Below, in pieces: positions 7,469 through 16,064 of a DNA stretch of 36,844 nucleotides. Origin of the DNA: Streptomyces europaeiscabiei (GTDB taxonomy: Bacteria > Actinomycetota > Actinomycetes > Streptomycetales > Streptomycetaceae); the NCBI RefSeq assembly GCF_001550375.1, contig NZ_LRTR01000177.1, positions 1-36,844 of the forward strand, in the 5' to 3' direction. Below the pieces are notes generated by a model that did no database searches, was not told the DNA's origin, and saw only the letters and a list, made by a program, of their open reading frames with translations. The position numbers were made by a program, and so were the translations under genes. How positions within the stretch are numbered: the first letter of the stretch is position 1; the number at the start of each line of letters is the position of its first letter.

Positions 7469-8381
7469 GGGCGTTGCGGATGTACGGGGAGGCGGCGGAG
7501 ATGTCGATGCCCCAGGAGACGCTGGGGGGTTTGAGGCCGACGCCGAGGTAGGAGAGGGTCGCCTCCAGGGCGATGTACGTGCCCAGCGCGATGGTGGCCA
7601 CGACGATGACCGGGGCGACGGCGTTCGGGGTGATGTGCCGTAGCAGCATGCGGGAGTTGGAGGCGCCCAGGGCGCGGGCGGCCTGGACGTAGTCGTTCTG
7701 TTTGGCGGTGATGACCGCGCCCCGGGCGATGCGGGAGATCTGCGGCCAGCCGAGCAGCACCATGAAGCCGATCACCGGCCAGATGCTGTTGCTGGTGACC
7801 ACGGACAGCAGCACCAGGCCGCCGAGCACCACCGGGATCGCGAAGAAGACGTCGGTGATCCGGGACAGGAACGAGTCCGAGTAGCCGCCGAAGAACCCGG
7901 CGAGCCCGCCGAGCACCGACCCGAGGAGCGCGACGCCGAGCGTGGCGCAGACGCCGACGGCGATGGAGATCCGCGCCCCGTAGACGGTACGGGTGTACAC
8001 GTCGCAGCCCTGGCCGTCGTACCCGAAGGGGTGGCCTGGCTGCGCGCCCTCCTGGGCCTTGGACAGGTCGCACTTGAGCGGGTTGCCGGAGGCGATCAGC
8101 GACGGCCAGAGGGAGATCACGACCAGGAAGAGGATCACCAGGGCCGAGATGATGAAGACGGGGTTGCGGCGCAGGTCGCGCCAGGCGTCGGACCAGAGAC
8201 TGCGGGCCTTGTCGGACGGGCCGCCGCCCGCCGGGTCGTCGCCCAGTCGCTTCTCCAGGGTCTCCCCCTCGGTGGTGGCCAGATCCATGGTGCCGTCCAG
8301 CCCCGTCGCGGCGATCGCCCCGTTCTCGGCGGCGCGCTGGCCGCCCGAGACGTGGGGCTCCGGGGGCTGCGGCTCAGGCAT
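7365..8381 (-). CDS. Peptide ABC importer permease (DppC/OppC type)
   Basis: This 338-residue inner-membrane permease has a ~60-residue polar cytosolic N-terminus, then about six membrane segments, the first being VFIISALVILFLVVISLWP (about residue 75). The ATPase-contact (EAA-like) loop is visible as AARALGASNSRMLLRHITPN. A periplasmic insert between segments 1 and 2 contains GYDGQGCDVYTRTVYG, a hallmark of the C-type subunit. It overlaps the end of the B-type permease gene by 8 bases, indicating coupling. Its true 3' end is at 7365; the degenerate second copy of its end lies downstream. Confidence 0.93.
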   Translation of the reverse strand: MPEPQPPEPHVSGGQRAAENGAIAATGLDGTMDLATTEGETLEKRLGDDPAGGGPSDKARSLWSDAWRDLRRNPVFIISALVILFLVVISLWPSLIASGNPLKCDLSKAQEGAQPGHPFGYDGQGCDVYTRTVYGARISIAVGVCATLGVALLGSVLGGLAGFFGGYSDSFLSRITDVFFAIPVVLGGLVLLSVVTSNSIWPVIGFMVLLGWPQISRIARGAVITAKQNDYVQAARALGASNSRMLLRHITPNAVAPVIVVATIALGTYIALEATLSYLGVGLKPPSVSWGIDISAASPYIRNAPHALLWPSGALAITVLAFIMLGDAVRDALDPKLR

Positions 8382-9297
8382 AGCGGATCCTCGGGTCGAG
8401 TACGGCGTAGAGGAGGTCGACGATCAGGTTGGCGGCCAGGAACACCAGGACGAGGACGGTCACGAAGCCGACGACGGTCTGGGTGTTCTGGCGGAGGATG
8501 CCCTGGTAGAGCTGGTAGCCGACGCCGTGGATGTTGAAGATCCGCTCGGTGACGATCGCGCCGCCCATGAGGGCGCCGATGTCGGTGCCGATGAAGGTGA
8601 CCACGGGGATCAGGGAGTTCCGCAGCAGGTGCTTGCGGATCACGCGGTGGCGGGGCAGCCCCTTGGCGACGGCGGTGCGGACGTAGTCGGCGCGGGTGTT
8701 CTCCGCGATGGACGTCCGGGTCAGGCGGGTGACGTACGCCAGGGAGACGGAGGCGAGGACGAGCCCGGGGACGATCAGCTCGTCGAAGGGGGCGTCGGAG
8801 GAGACTGACGGGCTGATCCAGCCCCACTCGACGCCCAGCAGCAGTTGGAGCAGCAGACCGGTGACGAAGGTGGGGACGGAGATGACGACCAGGGTGACCA
8901 CCAGCGCCCCGGTGTCGACGGGCCGTCCGCGCCGCAGGCCGGTGACGACACCGAGGGCGACACCGATGACGATCTCGAAGAGGATCGCGACGATCGTCAG
9001 CCGGATGGTGACGGGGAAGGCGGAGGCCATCAGCTCGGTGACCTCCTGCCCGTTGAACGCGGTGCCGAAGTCGCCGGTGAAGACGTTGCCCATGTAGGTC
9101 AGGTATTGCTGCCAGACAGGCATGTCGAGGCCGAACTCCCGGCGCAGCTGGGCGGCCGTCGCCGGATCGCACTCCCGGTCGCCGCAGAGGCCCGCGATGG
9201 GGTCGCCCATCACGTTCACCATCAGGAAGATCAGGAGTGTGGCGCCCACGAAGACCGGGATCATCTGCAGCAGGCGCCGGGCGACATACCGTCCCAT
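8374..9297 (-). CDS. Peptide ABC importer permease (DppB/OppB type)
   Basis: This 307-residue permease begins MGRYVARRLLQMIPVFVGAT, the standard B-subunit start with its first membrane helix at residues 9-29. About six membrane segments follow. The EAA-like loop is AVAKGLPRHRVIRKHLLRNS, and the end YAVLDPRIRYA is typical. An extracytoplasmic loop carries CGDRECDPATAAQLRREFGL. It starts 6 bases after the binding-protein stop and overlaps the C-type permease gene, so the five importer genes form a compact operon. Confidence 0.93.
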   Translation of the reverse strand: MGRYVARRLLQMIPVFVGATLLIFLMVNVMGDPIAGLCGDRECDPATAAQLRREFGLDMPVWQQYLTYMGNVFTGDFGTAFNGQEVTELMASAFPVTIRLTIVAILFEIVIGVALGVVTGLRRGRPVDTGALVVTLVVISVPTFVTGLLLQLLLGVEWGWISPSVSSDAPFDELIVPGLVLASVSLAYVTRLTRTSIAENTRADYVRTAVAKGLPRHRVIRKHLLRNSLIPVVTFIGTDIGALMGGAIVTERIFNIHGVGYQLYQGILRQNTQTVVGFVTVLVLVFLAANLIVDLLYAVLDPRIRYA

Positions 9298-9303
9298 GTG
9301 AGG

Positions 9304-10950
9304 TCAGCCGACCTTGATCTGGTCGTACACCGGCACGCTGAACGGGTTCAGGGAGACGTCGGAGAGCCGCGCCGAGTAGCCCGCGCTGCCGTTCTGGTAC
9401 CAGAGCGGGATGGCGGCCATGTTGTCCCGGACGACCTCCTCGGCCTGCTGGAACGTCTGTACGGCCTTCGCCGTGTCGGACTCGGCGTTGGCCTCGTCGA
9501 CGAGCTTGTCGAACTCGGCGTTGGACCACTTGCCGTCGTTGGAGGAGGCGTTGGTGTAGTACAGCGGCTGCAGGAAGTTCTGGATGAGCGGGTAGTCCAT
9601 CTGCCAGCCGGCGCGGAACGGGCCGCTCATCTTCCGCTGGGTGATCTGGTTGCGGTAGTCGGCGAAGGTGCCGACCGGGTTGCCGACGCACGCCTTGTCG
9701 TTGTCGAGGGCGTTGTTGATGGAGTTGCAGACGGCGTCGACCCACTGCTTGTGGGAGCCGGTGTCCGCGTTGTACGTGATCTTGACCTGGCCGCCGGGGA
9801 GGCCGCCGCCCTCCTTGATCAGCTTCTTGGCCGCGTCCGCGTCGTACTCGCAGGCGTCCCCGCACAGACCCTTCTTGTAGCCGCCCTCCTCGCCGAGGAC
9901 GGGGGAGGTCCAGTCGGTGGCGGGGGTGCGGGTCTTCTGGAAGATGGTGTCGGTGATCTGGTCGCGGTCGATGGCCCGGGACAGCCCCTCGCGGACCTTC
10001 TCCGAGCCCTCCTTGTTCCAGTCCTTGTCGTAGAACGGGAAGGACAGGGTCTGGATGATGCCGGCCGGGGTGTTGATGTACCGGTCACCGAGGTCGGCCT
10101 GGACGTTCTTCAGCTGGGCGGCGGGGACGTCGTCGACAAGGTCGAGGTTGCCCGCCATCAGGTCGGTGTAGGCGGTGTTGTTGTCGGTGTAGACCTTCAG
10201 GTCCACGCCGCCGTTCTGCGCCTTGTCCTCGCCGGGGTAGTCGTCCCACTTCCGCACCGACAGCTGGGAGCCCTTGGTGTACGAGTCGACGGCGTACGGG
10301 CCGTTGCCGACGGGCTTGCTCAGCCAGGCGTCGTGGTCGGTGAAGAACGACTGCGGCAGCGGGGCGTAGGCGTTGTAGCCGAGGGTGTCGGGGAAGGTCG
10401 AGAACTTCTGGGTGAGCTTGACCGTGAAGGTGTTGTCGTCGACGACCTTCAGCCCGGAGAGGGTGTCGGCGGTCTGCTTGCTGCCGTCGTCGGGGTGCGT
10501 CTTGTCGTAGCCCTCGATGTACTCGAAGAAGTACGCGTTCTTCTGGTTGTTCTTGAGGCTGGCCCCGTAGTTCCAGGCGTCCACGAAGGACTTGGCGGTG
10601 ACCTTCTCGCCGTTGCTGAAGGTCCAGCCGTCCTTGACGGTGACGGTGAAGTTCTGCGAGTCGGTGGTCTCGATCTTCTCGGCGAGCATGTCCTTCGCCT
10701 CACCGGTCTTGGGGTCGTACCGCTTCAGGCCGCGGAAGATCATGTCGAGCACCTTGCCGCCCTGCACCTCGTTGGTGTTGGCCGGCTCCAGCGGGTTCTG
10801 CGGGTCGCCCCAGGAGGAGCTGAGCACCGCGCCGCTGTCACCACTGCCGCTGCTGCTGCCGCTGTCGTCGTCCCCGCCCCCGCAGGCGGTCGCGGCGAGA
10901 GCCACCGCCGCCGCACCGGCGATCCATCGGGCGTGCGTGGCTCCACGCAT
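9304..10950 (-). CDS. Peptide-binding lipoprotein of the first importer (SBP family 5)
   Basis: This 548-residue extracellular solute-binding lipoprotein captures the peptide for the downstream permeases. The signal peptide (MRGATHARWIAGAAAVALAA) ends with lipobox-like ATAC, giving lipid-modified Cys23, followed by a Gly/Asp/Ser linker. The SBP_bac_5 fold is supported by GGKVLDMIFRGLKRYDP, by KDGWTFSNGEKVTAKSFVDAW and by VREGLSRAIDRDQI. It differs clearly from the BldKB-like proteins at 12639 and 22286, so its ligand is probably different. The start ATG has GAGGAGG a few bases upstream. It is the first gene of the operon; a 24-base dyad lies 42-65 bases upstream. Confidence 0.93.
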   Translation of the reverse strand: MRGATHARWIAGAAAVALAATACGGGDDDSGSSSGSGDSGAVLSSSWGDPQNPLEPANTNEVQGGKVLDMIFRGLKRYDPKTGEAKDMLAEKIETTDSQNFTVTVKDGWTFSNGEKVTAKSFVDAWNYGASLKNNQKNAYFFEYIEGYDKTHPDDGSKQTADTLSGLKVVDDNTFTVKLTQKFSTFPDTLGYNAYAPLPQSFFTDHDAWLSKPVGNGPYAVDSYTKGSQLSVRKWDDYPGEDKAQNGGVDLKVYTDNNTAYTDLMAGNLDLVDDVPAAQLKNVQADLGDRYINTPAGIIQTLSFPFYDKDWNKEGSEKVREGLSRAIDRDQITDTIFQKTRTPATDWTSPVLGEEGGYKKGLCGDACEYDADAAKKLIKEGGGLPGGQVKITYNADTGSHKQWVDAVCNSINNALDNDKACVGNPVGTFADYRNQITQRKMSGPFRAGWQMDYPLIQNFLQPLYYTNASSNDGKWSNAEFDKLVDEANAESDTAKAVQTFQQAEEVVRDNMAAIPLWYQNGSAGYSARLSDVSLNPFSVPVYDQIKVG

Positions 10951-10991
10951 GGGGTGCCTCCTCGTCGTACGTGCGCGATGCTCTTGTTATC

Positions 10992-11015
10992 GGACAATAT
11001 CGGTGCATATTGCCC
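10992..11015. promoter_or_regulatory. Dyad symmetry upstream of the first importer operon (candidate operator)
   Basis: GGACAATAT (10992-11000) and ATATTGCCC (11007-11015) form an inverted repeat with 8 of 9 pairs around a 6-base spacer. It is AT-rich in a GC-rich context and lies 42-65 bases before the binding-protein start, where a promoter or operator is expected. Confidence 0.5.
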
Positions 11016-11066
11016 ATAGCGCACATCTGAGGGGCCGTACGGGGTGCGCGCTCGGGCGCGGGTCCG

Positions 11067-11307
11067 GCGGGGGCTGGTCGCGCAGTTCCCCGCGCCCCTG
11101 AAAGACCAGGTGCCCGCGCCCCTGAAACCAGGTGCCCGCGGGCCCGAAAGACCAGGCCCCTGCGGGCCTGAAGAGCGACGGGGCTGCGGGCCTGAAAGAC
11201 CACGACCACGCGGGCCTGAAGAACGACGGGGCTGCAGGCCTGAAGGCACGGGGCGCAGCCCCTGCTTTTCAGGGGCGGGGGGAACTGCGCGAGAAGCCCC
11301 ACCCGCC
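11067..11307. repeat. Large inverted-repeat element, copy 1, with internal tandem repeats
   Basis: Left arm 11067-11103 (containing GGTCGCGCAGTTCCCCGCGC) pairs with right arm 11266-11307 (containing GGGGAACTGCGCGAGAAGCC). The inside holds about six ~24-base degenerate tandem units of the type GACCAGGTGCCCGCGGGCCTGAAA-like (11104-11245) and a short GGGGC/GCCCC hairpin. A related element lies at 31353-31519. I know this arm sequence as an abundant Streptomyces intergenic repeat; its function is unknown. Confidence 0.8.
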
Positions 11308-11353
11308 GGCACCCGACAAACCCACGACCGGCACCCACGGACCCCACTTCGGC

Positions 11354-11383
11354 CGGTAAGAGTACGGTTCGCGGCGGTAAGAG
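11354..11383 (+). promoter_or_regulatory. Direct repeat CGGTAAGAG upstream of the ATPase-less importer
   Basis: CGGTAAGAG occurs at 11354-11362 and 11375-11383, a 21-base period (two helical turns). The same 9-mer occurs once more in the window, at 25417-25425 upstream of bldKA. It is a candidate regulator-binding site; no regulator is identified. Confidence 0.45.
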
Positions 11384-11530
11384 GGGAGTTCACGGATTCC
11401 CTCGCCTTGGTCATGCCCGGCCAAAGCGCGAACAACCGGACCCCCCGCACCCGGTCAAGCGGCAAAAGTCCAGCTCAAAGCCGTGGACGACGCATTGACC
11501 CGAGGTGGCGGCGAGTTGAAGGGTCACGCC

Positions 11531-12538
11531 ATGGGGACCTCGCCTGCACCTTCAGCGGCCATGCCTTTCGAGGCGGCGCCCGCCACCCCGCCCCGGACCG
11601 GCGGCACCAGCTCGCCCGGCCGGATCGCCTGGCGCCGGTTCCGTCGGGACCGCGCCGGAATCGTGTCGGCGTACGTCGTGCTGCTGTTCTTCGCCGCCGC
11701 GATCGCCGCACCGCTGATCGCGAAGCTCTACGGCAAGAACCCGTACACGACGTACGGGCAGAACCGGCCGGGCCTGCTGAACCAGTTCGGTTTCCCCGTC
11801 GCGCCGAACGGCGGGGTGAGCGGCGACTTCTGGTTCGGCGTCGAGCCGCAGCTCGGCCGGGACGTCTTCACCCTCCTCCTCTACGGCATCCGCAACTCCC
11901 TGCTGATCGCCACGGTGACGACCCTGCTGGTCACGGGGCTCGGCATCGTCGTCGGCGTGACGGCGGGCTATCTCGGCGGCCGGATCGACAACGTCGTGGG
12001 CCGGATCGTCGACATCCTGCTGGCCTTCCCCTCCACGCTCTTCTTCATCGCCATGTGGCCGGTGCTGCTCTCGATCCTGGTCCCGCCCGACGAGAACACC
12101 CCGACCTGGCTGACGGTGGTGAGCCTGATCTCGGTGATGACCGCCTTCGGCTGGGCGCCCATCGCCCGACTGCTGCGCGGGGAGGTACTCGCCCTGCGTG
12201 AGCGGGAGTTCGTGGAGGCGGCCAAGGTCACCGGCGCCTCCGCGGCCCGGATCGTCTTCCGGGAACTGCTGCCCAACCTGTGGACACCGGTCCTCATCCA
12301 GGCGACCCTCGCGCTGCCCATGTACGTCACCACCGAGGCGGCCCTCGCCTTCCTCGGTGTCGGCCTCAGCGACCCCACCCCCGACTGGGGCGTGATGATC
12401 CAGCGCGGCGCGCAGGTCTACCAGAGCGACATCACCTACATGCTCTTCCCGGGCCTCTCGATGGTGATCTTCGTGATCGCCTTCAACCTCCTCGGCGACT
12501 CGGCCCGCGACGCGCTGGACCCGAGGACCAGACGCTGA
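11531..12538 (+). CDS. BldKA-like ABC permease of an ATPase-less importer
   Basis: This 335-residue C-type permease starts MGTSPAPSAAMPFEA; the ATG at 11531 is chosen because GAAGGG lies about 8 bases upstream, although the frame opens earlier. It has about six membrane segments, the first being AGIVSAYVVLLFFAAAIAAP. It shares specific stretches with BldKA at 24192: YGKNPYT near the start of the outer loop, FWFGVEPQLGRDVFT, and the coupling loop REREFVEAAKVTGAS. It is therefore a diverged paralogue of bldKA, not of the permease of the first importer. It begins a plus-strand set of three genes with no ATPase gene, divergent from the first importer. Confidence 0.92.
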   Translation: MGTSPAPSAAMPFEAAPATPPRTGGTSSPGRIAWRRFRRDRAGIVSAYVVLLFFAAAIAAPLIAKLYGKNPYTTYGQNRPGLLNQFGFPVAPNGGVSGDFWFGVEPQLGRDVFTLLLYGIRNSLLIATVTTLLVTGLGIVVGVTAGYLGGRIDNVVGRIVDILLAFPSTLFFIAMWPVLLSILVPPDENTPTWLTVVSLISVMTAFGWAPIARLLRGEVLALREREFVEAAKVTGASAARIVFRELLPNLWTPVLIQATLALPMYVTTEAALAFLGVGLSDPTPDWGVMIQRGAQVYQSDITYMLFPGLSMVIFVIAFNLLGDSARDALDPRTRR

Positions 12539-12638
12539 GCACGGCCGCCCCGGCGCGGACCCCGCTCCCTCCCGGGGCCACTTCTCAGGGCCGCGCCCCC
12601 CTTCCCCACTCATCCCAGGCATCTCAGGCAGGACTCCC

Positions 12639-14429
12639 ATGTCGATCTCCCGCAGAAACTTCGTCATCGCAAGCTCGGTCGCGACGGCCGGCGGCTCCCT
12701 GGTCCTCAGCGCGTGCAGCAGCGGGGGCGGGGGCGGTGCGACGGGGAGCGGCGCGGCCTCCGGCTCCGCCGCCACGTACTCCAAGGTCACCGTGGGCACC
12801 GCGGCGGACTCCACCGGTCCCGCGCCGGAGGTGGCGGGTGCGCGCAAGGGCGGCACGATCCGCCCGATCGGCCCGGACGACTTCTCCCACCTGGACCCGC
12901 AGCGGATCTACTTCGCCTGGAACTCCACGGTCGCGGGCCTCTACGTCCGGTGTCTCACCGGCTACAAGACCGCCTCCGACGGCTCGATGAAGCTCGTCGG
13001 CGACCTCGCCACCGACACGGGCACGATGACCGACGGCGGCCGGACGTGGACGTTCACCCTCAAGGACGGGCTGAAGTGGGAGGACGGGAGCGAACTGACC
13101 GTCGACGACGTACGCCACGGTATCGAGCGCGGCTTCGCGAGCTTCACCACCGAGGGCGCCACCTACGTCCAGACCTGGCTGACCGGCTCGAAGGACTTCC
13201 GGTCGCTCTACAAGGGTCCGTACGGCGGCAAGCACCTCTCCTCCGTCGTCACGGACACCGCGAAGAAGACCATCACCTTCCACCTGAAGACGGCCCGCCC
13301 CGACCTCAACTGGGCGCTGGCGATGCACTCCTACGGTGCCGTGCCGGTCGCCCACGACAGCAAGGAGAAGTACGACAAGGACCCCGTCTCCTGCGGCCCG
13401 TACCGGATCAGGCAGCACTCCGTCGACAAGTCCCTGACACTGGTGCGCAACACGCACTGGGATCCGAGGACCGACCCGATCCGCAACGCCTACCCGGACT
13501 CCGTGGTCTTCGAGTTCGGACCGGAGGCACTCCCGGCCACCGACCGGCTGATCGCCGACTCGGGGACCGACCGCTACGCGGTCATGGCCTACAGCGGGGT
13601 GCCGGCCGAACGCATCCAGAAGGTGATCAGCGATACCGGCCTGGAGTCCCGCACCATCGACGGCCTGCTGACCGGCCTGTACTACTACGCCGTCAACTGC
13701 CGCCGCATCAAGGACGTCCGGGTCCGCCAGGCCCTCAACCACGCCTGGCCGCTGGAGCAGATCCGTTCCATCTACGGCGGCCCGTCGGCCGGCGACTACG
13801 CGACCACCATCCTCAGTCCGGACATCGCGGGCCGGGTGAAGTTCGACGTCTACGGGAAGCTGAAGAACCCCCGCGGCGACACGGCGAAGGCGAGGTCCCT
13901 GCTGAAGGAGGCCGGCAAGCTCGGCCAGAAGATCGTCTACACCTATCCGCAGGGCGGCAACGACGCCTACGACAAGACCAAGGTAGTCATCGCCAACGCG
14001 CTGAAGGAGGCGGGCTTCGACCCGGTCGTCAAGCCCGTGGAGTCGACGAGCTACTACGACCAGGTCGGGCAGATCGACAACCAGTTCGACGTGATGTGGT
14101 ACGGCTGGTCCCCGGACTGGCCCGCCGCCTACACCCTCGTCCAGCCGCTCTTCGACGGCACCACGATCGCCGACAACGCCCCCAACGTCTCCCAGCTGAA
14201 CGCCGGCTGGGTCAACACGGCGATCAAGAAGGACGCGACCATCACCGACACCGAGAAGGCGAACGCGGCCTGGGCGGCCCTGGACAAGGCGATCATGGCG
14301 AAGGAGGCGCCGATCATCCCGGAGACCTACCAGCGGCGCTACTACCTGTACGGCTCCAAGGTGGGCGGCGCCCAGTTCGACCCGCTGTTCTCGGCGTTCA
14401 TCATCCACAAGCTGTACGTCAAGGCCTGA
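12639..14429 (+). CDS. BldKB-like peptide-binding lipoprotein
   Basis: This 596-residue solute-binding lipoprotein has an N-terminus MSISRRNFVIASSVATAGGS with a twin-arginine-like SRRNFV motif and lipobox LSAC (Cys26). It is a candidate for Tat export followed by lipidation, unlike the other binding proteins here, which look Sec-dependent. After a Ser/Gly linker the SBP_bac_5 domain follows and aligns with BldKB over its length. Examples are GARKGGTIRPIGPDDFSHLD against the GAKSGG...DMTHLDPG region of BldKB, and YYDQVGQIDNQFDVMWYGW against FYEQVGKLDNPFDLYMTGW. It starts 100 bases after the BldKA-like permease gene. The ligand is presumably a peptide, not determinable here. Confidence 0.92.
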   Translation: MSISRRNFVIASSVATAGGSLVLSACSSGGGGGATGSGAASGSAATYSKVTVGTAADSTGPAPEVAGARKGGTIRPIGPDDFSHLDPQRIYFAWNSTVAGLYVRCLTGYKTASDGSMKLVGDLATDTGTMTDGGRTWTFTLKDGLKWEDGSELTVDDVRHGIERGFASFTTEGATYVQTWLTGSKDFRSLYKGPYGGKHLSSVVTDTAKKTITFHLKTARPDLNWALAMHSYGAVPVAHDSKEKYDKDPVSCGPYRIRQHSVDKSLTLVRNTHWDPRTDPIRNAYPDSVVFEFGPEALPATDRLIADSGTDRYAVMAYSGVPAERIQKVISDTGLESRTIDGLLTGLYYYAVNCRRIKDVRVRQALNHAWPLEQIRSIYGGPSAGDYATTILSPDIAGRVKFDVYGKLKNPRGDTAKARSLLKEAGKLGQKIVYTYPQGGNDAYDKTKVVIANALKEAGFDPVVKPVESTSYYDQVGQIDNQFDVMWYGWSPDWPAAYTLVQPLFDGTTIADNAPNVSQLNAGWVNTAIKKDATITDTEKANAAWAALDKAIMAKEAPIIPETYQRRYYLYGSKVGGAQFDPLFSAFIIHKLYVKA

Positions 14430-14452
14430 GCCGGTCCGGGACCCGTGCAGCC

Positions 14453-15436
14453 ATGATCCGTTTCGTCGCACGCAGGACACTGAGCGCACTGCTGATCCTG
14501 CTGATCATCAGCGCCGTCACCTTCCTCCTCTTCTACGTCGCCCCGCGCGACCCCGCCCGCGCCGCCTGCGGCAAGCTGTGCACCCCGCAGACGCTCGCGC
14601 TGGTCCGGCACAACCTCGGCATCGACGACCCGCTCCCCGTCCAGTACTGGCACTGGCTGGCTGGGGTGTTCGCCGGCCGGGACTACACCGGGCTCGGCCA
14701 CTGCCCGGCCCCCTGCCTGGGCTACTCCTTCACCAACCACGAGCCGGTCCTCGGCCTGATCACCGACCGCTTCCCGACCACGCTCTCGCTGGCGCTCGGC
14801 AGCACGGTCGTCTTCGTCGCGTTCGGTGTGGGCACCGGCATGATCGCTGCGGTGGCGCAGGGCCGCGCACTGGACAAGATCGCGTCCTCGGCATCCCTGG
14901 TCGGCTCGTCCCTCCAGATCTACATCGTCGGCGTGGTCGCGATGTACTACCTGTCCGACCAGTGGGGCCTGCTGCCCCGCCCCTCCGACGCCGTCGGCTT
15001 CACCCAGGACCCGTCGGCCTGGTTCAAGGGCCTCCTCCTCCCCTGGCTGGTCCTCGCGATCATCTTCACCGCCAACTACACGCGGATGACCCGCTCCCAG
15101 CTCGTGGAGACCCTCGCCGAGGAGTACGTCCGCACGGCCCGCGCCAAGGGCATGTCCCGGTCCACGGTCTTCTTCCGCTACGCCTGGCGCGGCGCCATGG
15201 GCCCCATCGTCACCATCCTCGGTCTCGACCTCGGCTACCTCCTGGGGGGCGCCATCATCACCGAGGAGACCTTCGGCCTCCACGGCATCGGCGCCCTCTC
15301 CATCAAGGCCGTCCGCGACAACGACCTGCCCCTGCTCCTCGGAGTCGTCCTCGTCGCGGCGGCGGCGATCGTCGTGGCGAACATCGTGGTGGACGCGGTG
15401 TACGCGCTGATCGATCCGCGGGTGCGGTTGGCGTAG
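14453..15436 (+). CDS. BldKC-like ABC permease of the ATPase-less importer
   Basis: This 327-residue B-type permease begins MIRFVARRTLSALLILLIIS, with about six membrane segments. The coupling loop is TARAKGMSRSTVFFRYAWRG, nearly the same as in BldKC (ARAKGMKQRYVFFRYAWRG). The extracytoplasmic pair CGKLC and HCPAPCLG also matches BldKC (CGKNC and HCSAPCLG). It starts 23 bases after the binding-protein stop and ends the set. No ATPase gene follows; the next gene is a convergent VOC protein, so it must use ATPases encoded elsewhere. Confidence 0.92.
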   Translation: MIRFVARRTLSALLILLIISAVTFLLFYVAPRDPARAACGKLCTPQTLALVRHNLGIDDPLPVQYWHWLAGVFAGRDYTGLGHCPAPCLGYSFTNHEPVLGLITDRFPTTLSLALGSTVVFVAFGVGTGMIAAVAQGRALDKIASSASLVGSSLQIYIVGVVAMYYLSDQWGLLPRPSDAVGFTQDPSAWFKGLLLPWLVLAIIFTANYTRMTRSQLVETLAEEYVRTARAKGMSRSTVFFRYAWRGAMGPIVTILGLDLGYLLGGAIITEETFGLHGIGALSIKAVRDNDLPLLLGVVLVAAAAIVVANIVVDAVYALIDPRVRLA

Positions 15437-15509
15437 GGCGGAATGGGGCTGCGCCGGGGCCGACTGCGGCTGAGCCAGCCTTTGGCATCCCGGCCCGGCC
15501 CGCCCAGCT

Positions 15510-15893
15510 TTACCCCAACTCCCCCCGCTCCACACAGAATTCGTTGCCCTCGGGGTCGGCCATGAGGACCCAGCCGCCGCCGTCGGGGCGGGTGTGGTCG
15601 GCGACCACCCGGGCGCCCAGCGCGAGCGCCCGCTCGACCTCCTCGGCGCGGGTCCGGCCATGGGGCTTGAGGTCGAAGTGGATCCGGTTCTTCACCGCCT
15701 TGCCCTCGGGCACCCGCACGAACAGCAACCGCGGGCCGCCCGCCGGGTCCGCGATCAGCGCCTCCGGGTCACCGGGCTTGTCGTCATCGGCGAGCGGCCG
15801 GCCGAGCAGCTCGCTCCAGAAGAGGGCGACGTCGTACGGGTCGCCGGTGCAGTCGAAGGTGAGGCTGTGGATGCTGGGGTGACTCTGGCTCAA
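15510..15893 (-). CDS. VOC-superfamily (glyoxalase-like) protein
   Basis: This 127-residue protein of the glyoxalase/bleomycin-resistance (VOC) fold resembles the Glyoxalase_6 group. It contains two beta-alpha-beta units: SIHSLTFDCTGDPYDVALFW with ELLGRP, then KNRIHFDLKPHGRTRAEEVE and LMADPEGNEFCVERG. The HFDL and EFCVE segments carry the His and Glu expected as metal ligands. The substrate is unknown. The start is the TTG at 15893, with GGAGA 7 bases upstream. The frame continues much further upstream, but that part holds a HAD-phosphatase remnant and is not part of this protein. A degraded fragment of a second copy lies near 17836. Confidence 0.85.
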   Translation of the reverse strand: MSQSHPSIHSLTFDCTGDPYDVALFWSELLGRPLADDDKPGDPEALIADPAGGPRLLFVRVPEGKAVKNRIHFDLKPHGRTRAEEVERALALGARVVADHTRPDGGGWVLMADPEGNEFCVERGELG

Positions 15894-15956
15894 CTGATGT
15901 CTCCGTCGGGTTGGGTGTGTCGTGTGCGGTGTCGCGTTACGTGTGGTGCGTACTGC

Positions 15957-16064
15957 AGGATCGTCCCCTGTTGGCGCGTACTCGACGACCAGGCACCGAG
16001 CCGGGGCGGTGCCGACCCTTACGGCGACGGTCGGATACCCCTCGGGCGACGGTTTGCCCTCGGA
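15957..16064 (-). pseudogene. HAD-phosphatase remnant A (motif III-IV segment)
   Basis: The minus strand reads ESEGKPSPEGYPTVAVRVGT followed by APARCLVVEYAPTG, the signature of HAD sugar-phosphatase-like enzymes around the conserved Lys and the Asp/Glu-Asp motif. The motif IV acid pair has become EY. No motif I or II lies upstream. It is homologous over about 80 bases to 18378-18485, for example CTCGACGACCAGGCACCG in both. Confidence 0.7.

Noticed and set aside
11104..11245. CRISPR-like array
   Set aside because: The ~24-base units are contiguous, degenerate and lack spacers; no cas genes are near.
12713..14452. Long plus frame running into the BldKC-like permease
   Set aside because: The part before 14453 is an Arg/Pro/Gly-rich shadow of the binding-protein gene; only the permease from 14453 is real.
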